Positions 60,650-64,000 of a stretch of DNA of 64,000 nucleotides are shown here, in pieces. The stretch is from Megamerina dolium (taxonomy: Eukaryota > Arthropoda > Insecta > Diptera > Megamerinidae). The notes under the pieces are model-generated. The model saw only the letters and a program-made list of their open reading frames with translations, was not told where the DNA came from and did not search any database. How positions within the stretch are numbered: the stretch's first letter is position 1; every line of letters begins with the position of its first letter. Location of the stretch: assembly GCA_963854835.1 (NCBI GenBank), contig OY978525.1:42799554-42863553 (forward strand), read 5' to 3'. Position numbers and translations under genes: made by a program.

Positions 60650-61995
60650 ATTTATTTTTTTAACGAAAAATTCACTCAATCAATACATACTCAGAATATA
60701 AAATAATCGCGAATAGCTTTCTATAAAGGGAATTTATATAATTAATGTTTAAAATTTAATAATCCTTCGTAGTTGTCAACATAATAAACATGTATATACG
60801 CAATACCCGTAAAGCAATGTTGCATTATTTAGAAATATTTTTTTTCACATTTTCTTTTTCTTTATATAAAATTGTATTTGGCAACACTGGTGAAAATGGT
60901 CTGATTGGTGTCGAGAACAGCAATTAGACTGATCGATATGTAAATGTTCATTTTTGGAGTTCATTTTTCATTTTGTATTGAAACCAACAACAATTTTTTC
61001 GATTAGCGTTGAATTGATTGGTAATATAACCATGGCATTAGGAAAACATAAATAAGTTTAAAAATTAGATATATACTATGATCTTGCACATATGTATGAA
61101 TGTGTGGATACGTGTTTATTTGACTTTGTGAGGAATAAATTTACATGGATTATCGAAAAATAAATATTATTTTATTTACAAGGCTTTAAACTTGGCAATT
61201 ATAGTCGAATTGGAAAATAAAAAAAAAAAATTGTATAAGCATGAAGTAGGCTTGGCGCATATACGTATTTCACCATTCATAGAAGAAGGAGAAATAATAA
61301 AATCTCTATACATATATAAAACAAAGTGACAGAAAATGTATGCTTCCCTCTGCCGCCCGCAATTTTCAACCAATTTTGTTGATTTTTTTAAACGTAGATA
61401 ATTACGGTAGGAAGGTTATAAAATAAAAAAAAATATAAGAAAGATTCAAAAACATTTTTAAAAAAGCAAAAGTGGAATTTAATAAAATATGCATACACTT
61501 ATGCATGCACTTAAATGTTTATGCTCAACCAACTCAGAAAATGCAAGTTCTCGTCAGAAGCTATAGAGTAGTAGTCTATGTATATCAATGATCAGCGAAA
61601 GTTAAATTGGGGGTACAAGAGAACTGCTCCGCGTGAGCAAACCAGTAGGAAATTGCGGTCTTCAATAGCAACAAATAAAAAATATTTTGCATATATGTAC
61701 ATGTATGCAATAAAAAAAATTCAAAAATACATTTGGATTCACCGACGTCAAATAATTGGCAATTCAAATAAAAATTCAAATATTGCAAATTCCAATGAAT
61801 AGTGAAAAAGCTAAATATTAATTTCGGAATCACCCAGGTTGAATATTAGAAATTCAATAAAAATGCATACCCTTATAAAAAGATTCAAAATATCTTTTAA
61901 TAGGTAGGTAGGTAGAATAGCTACGACTGTTGTGAGTCAAAATTATACTCGTCTAATTTATGCATTTTGACTCACTACAAATGCTACATTAATAT
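60650..61995. other. 1.3 kb AT-rich, no feature recognised
   Basis: Mostly AT-rich DNA with short frames on both strands and a few short direct repeats (CAAAAATACATT and GATTCAAAA types). No gene, RNA or element recognised. Flanked on the right by the LTR at 61996. Confidence 0.35.
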
Positions 61996-62431
61996 TGTAA
62001 CGAGTATCGATAGTTGATTACTCATCACTATTGTGACTGACACTATTGCCAGCATCGAAACGAATGTCAACAAAAAGAAATGAGCGATAACCAGAACAAG
62101 CCAACGAGAAAGGAAGAGAAGAATCTCGATAAAGGAAGATTCTGGGGTGTTGCCAACAGAGTATAAATAGAGCCAGTTTTGAGGAGGAAAATCAATCTAA
62201 TTCCGAACGTGATTGCGAAAACATTGATACAGAGGCAAAGTTGCAAGTACATTTAAGTGTTATAGTAAATAGTTGATTGTAAACAGAGTTGATTGTAAAT
62301 AGAGATTATTAAATAAATTGTTGCTGTATATAGTTTGATAGAATAAGTGTTGCAGTTATTATTAACAGAATCCAGTGATCGAACAAGGTAATTCAAATAG
62401 AATTAAACGTTCACAGAATAAAAACGTAACA
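61996..62431 (+). repeat. 5' LTR of copy 4
   Basis: 436 bp, TGTAACGAG...AAACGTAACA. TATA box GTATAAATAG at 62161-62170; polyadenylation AATAAA near 62310. Over 90% alike to the solo LTR at 13636. LTRs of this family occur at 13.6, 18.6-20.3, 41.2, 50.1, 58.0 and here. Confidence 0.95.
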
Positions 62432-62433
62432 AT

Positions 62434-62449
62434 TGGTGTCAGAAGTGGG
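62434..62449 (+). promoter_or_regulatory. primer-binding site (tRNA-Leu)
   Basis: TGGTGTCAGAAGTGGG, two bases after the LTR, complementary to the 3' end of tRNA-Leu (CCCACTTCTGACACCA). Confidence 0.88.
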
Positions 62450-62460
62450 ATTCTGTAAAG

Positions 62461-63909
62461 ATGGTGAAAATTGACCAACTAAAAGTGGACCAGCTTAAAA
62501 AGCTGTTAGTAGAGATGAATATATCGTCATCAGGTGCAAAGGCGGAACTGCTGGTGAGGCTGAGGCAAGCTATGGAGGCTAAGGGAATTAATGTAGAAGA
62601 ACATGAGTTCTTCGAGGAAGCCGATATACAAGCAGTTGTGCACGCTGAGGAAGAGAGCAAAATAGATTCGAGTGGTCAACTCATGGATTTCATGAAAACC
62701 ATGATGCTGCAGCAACAACAACAGTTACAAGAACATTCGGCTGAATTGCGTATGAAAATTCAAGAAGGTTCGTCCCGCCAAGAAAACGCTATGGGAGAAT
62801 TCCAGAAAACAATTGACTACAAGTTTCAAGAACATTCGGCTCGCCAAGAGGGCGTTATTAGTGAATTGCGTATGGAAATTCAAGAACATTCGGCTCGCCA
62901 AGAACACGTCATCGAAAATCTACAAAAAGGAATTGAACTTAGATTTCAGGAAATTTCCGGAGCTATTAATGACAAAGTCACAGAGCTGAAAGAACACGTG
63001 GATGAGTTGGATGATAAGCTGAAGGAACATGTCGACGACTGGGAAGATAAGTTCGAGAAATTACAGCCCGAACTCAATCAACTAAAAATAAATGGACCAG
63101 CCACATCAGTGATTAGAGATTCAAGTACAATCAAACTAAAGTCACCAACATTTGACGGAAGCACGCCATTCAATATCTTCAAGCTTCAATTCGAGACAAC
63201 AGCTTCGAAGAATCAATGGGATGATAGCGACAAGACTGCTGCTTTAATAGTCGCATTAAAAGGTAATGCTTCCGAGGTGTTACAGATGATTCCAGAGAAA
63301 GATCGTGGTAGCTATCAGTCACTGATGGACACACTCCAGTGAAAATATGGAAATGAATACAAGAGTCAATTACATCGAGTGGAATTGAGATCGCGAGTGC
63401 AACGGAGTAATGAGAGCCTTCAGGAATTCGCTTCCGATATTGAGCGCTTATGTCATCTAGCGTTCTCCGGTAATTCGGAAGAGTTCGTCGAAAAAATAAA
63501 AATAGAGGCATTCATAGATGGCATACGTGATGAAGAGACAAAGCGTGCCCTAGTCGTGTCACCCAGGAATACTTATGCCGAAACAGTCAGTAGTGCCTTG
63601 ACGTTTGAAGCCGCCAGTTTCATGTGTCGACCAATGCCACGGATACGCCAACTAGAAACAGAAACAGCAGATCTGGTTGAAGCAGTGTGTCAGGCATTCA
63701 AATCTGTAGTGCAGCCTGAAGCAAGAACAAAAGGTCGACGCGAAATCAAATTTACTGGTAAGTGCTTTATTTGCGACAAACCAGGACACATGGCGCGTGA
63801 CTGCCGTCTACGACGAAAGCGATCAAGATCGAATTCTCCAGGAAGACAAAAGAAGGAGAATAAGGTGGATAGCGATCGCTCCACTAACACAAATACATCG
63901 TTAAACTAA
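62461..63909 (+). pseudogene. Gag with N-terminal SAP domain (mdg3-like), one in-frame stop
   Basis: 482 codons in one frame from ATG 62461 to TAA 63907, interrupted once by TGA at 63340-63342, a one-base change from the CGA expected in LQRKYG. Residues 4-40 form a SAP domain (DQLKVDQLKKLLVEMN, SSGAKAELLVRLRQAM), a short helix-turn-helix that binds AT-rich DNA in known proteins. An acidic linker and a coiled coil with tandem FQEHSARQE-type repeats (spacing 54 bp) span 90-200. The capsid-type region starts at about 220 (KSPTFDGSTPFNIFKLQFE), with a zinc knuckle CFICDKPGHMARDC and a basic Ser/Arg tail. Gag would package the RNA; a DNA-binding SAP could tether it to chromatin (inference). Confidence 0.9.
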
Positions 63910-64000
63910 ATCGAGTCAGTTCAGCGGGGCGTGAACTGACTCCAACATTGGGTTGCCCCATCATTCACATTTCACAACTACAGCGTGTGCCAAGCAGCTT

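Larger units (their letters stand above)
61996..64000 (+). mobile_element. mdg3-like Ty3/gypsy element, copy 4, 5' part
   Basis: 5' LTR, primer site, Gag and the start of the protease region, then cut by the window end. The best preserved copy of the family in the window: Gag is open apart from one stop. Full element expected at about 5 kb (from copy 3). Confidence 0.92.

Noticed and set aside
61176..61833. Short frames at 61.2-61.8 kb
   Set aside because: Low complexity, on both strands, no similarity seen.

Overview
This is eukaryotic, AT-rich, repeat-laden DNA, most likely from a dipteran insect; a tephritid-type fruit fly is my inference. The pointers are an intact fly-style ciliary gene with ten introns of 51-80 bp, copia-, mdg3/gypsy-, errantivirus-, R1-, jockey-, RTE-, mariner- and Tc1-type elements, and a tRNA-derived SINE. 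No CRISPR array, rRNA gene or functional tRNA gene was seen, and nothing here is prokaryotic.

Only two host genes can be supported strongly. They sit tail to tail at 51.7-57.3 kb. DMAC2L (ATP synthase subunit s / factor B family; 51687-52301, + strand) is one open exon. The intraflagellar-transport gene Oseg6/WDR19 (IFT144; 52628-57303, - strand) can be assembled into 11 exons that join in frame to 1333 codons, close to the length of vertebrate WDR19. A short MADF-like exon at 60446-60620 (-) may belong to a third gene or to a transposon.

Almost everything else is mobile DNA in layers. 0-6.3 kb: a minisatellite, a SINE, an RTE-like LINE scrap, an RNase-H-bearing LINE, a mariner with perfect terminal repeats inside a (TA)n tract, a Tc1 remnant and a second SINE. 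6.3-11.5 kb: a nearly complete R1-clade LINE abutting a (CA)n tract. 11.6-17.4 kb: an errantivirus remnant, mariner fragments, a solo LTR, an RTE-like fragment and a complete 1645-bp Tc1-type element with 221-bp IR/DR ends and an intron. 18.6-23.1 kb: an mdg3-like Ty3/gypsy copy (-) whose 3' LTR is split by a jockey insertion with an 11-bp target duplication. 24.9-29.1 kb: a young copia element with near-identical LTRs and a TTGAA duplication but a gutted reverse transcriptase. 30.4-33.8 kb: two MITE candidates, a SINE and a second IR/DR Tc1. 36.3-40.2 kb: RTE-like and jockey LINEs. 41.2-50.2 kb: a second mdg3-like copy (-) carrying a nested LINE. 50.2-51.6 kb: a fold-back noncoding repeat. 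57.7-60.2 kb: a SINE, a diverged LTR and an RTE-like remnant. 62.0-64.0 kb: the 5' part of a third mdg3-like copy with LTR, tRNA-Leu primer site and a Gag that begins with a SAP domain.

What stands out: the SAP-Gag mdg3-like lineage present several times; a SINE family repeatedly tied to (TA)n/(CA)n tracts; a noncoding repeat family with GC-rich 95-bp units and large inverted arms; a set of perfect short inverted repeats in decayed element DNA; and a copia copy whose fresh LTRs disagree with its wrecked coding region. The working host genes form a small island whose upstream flanks run directly into repeats. Every assignment comes from reading the sequence; no database search was done.
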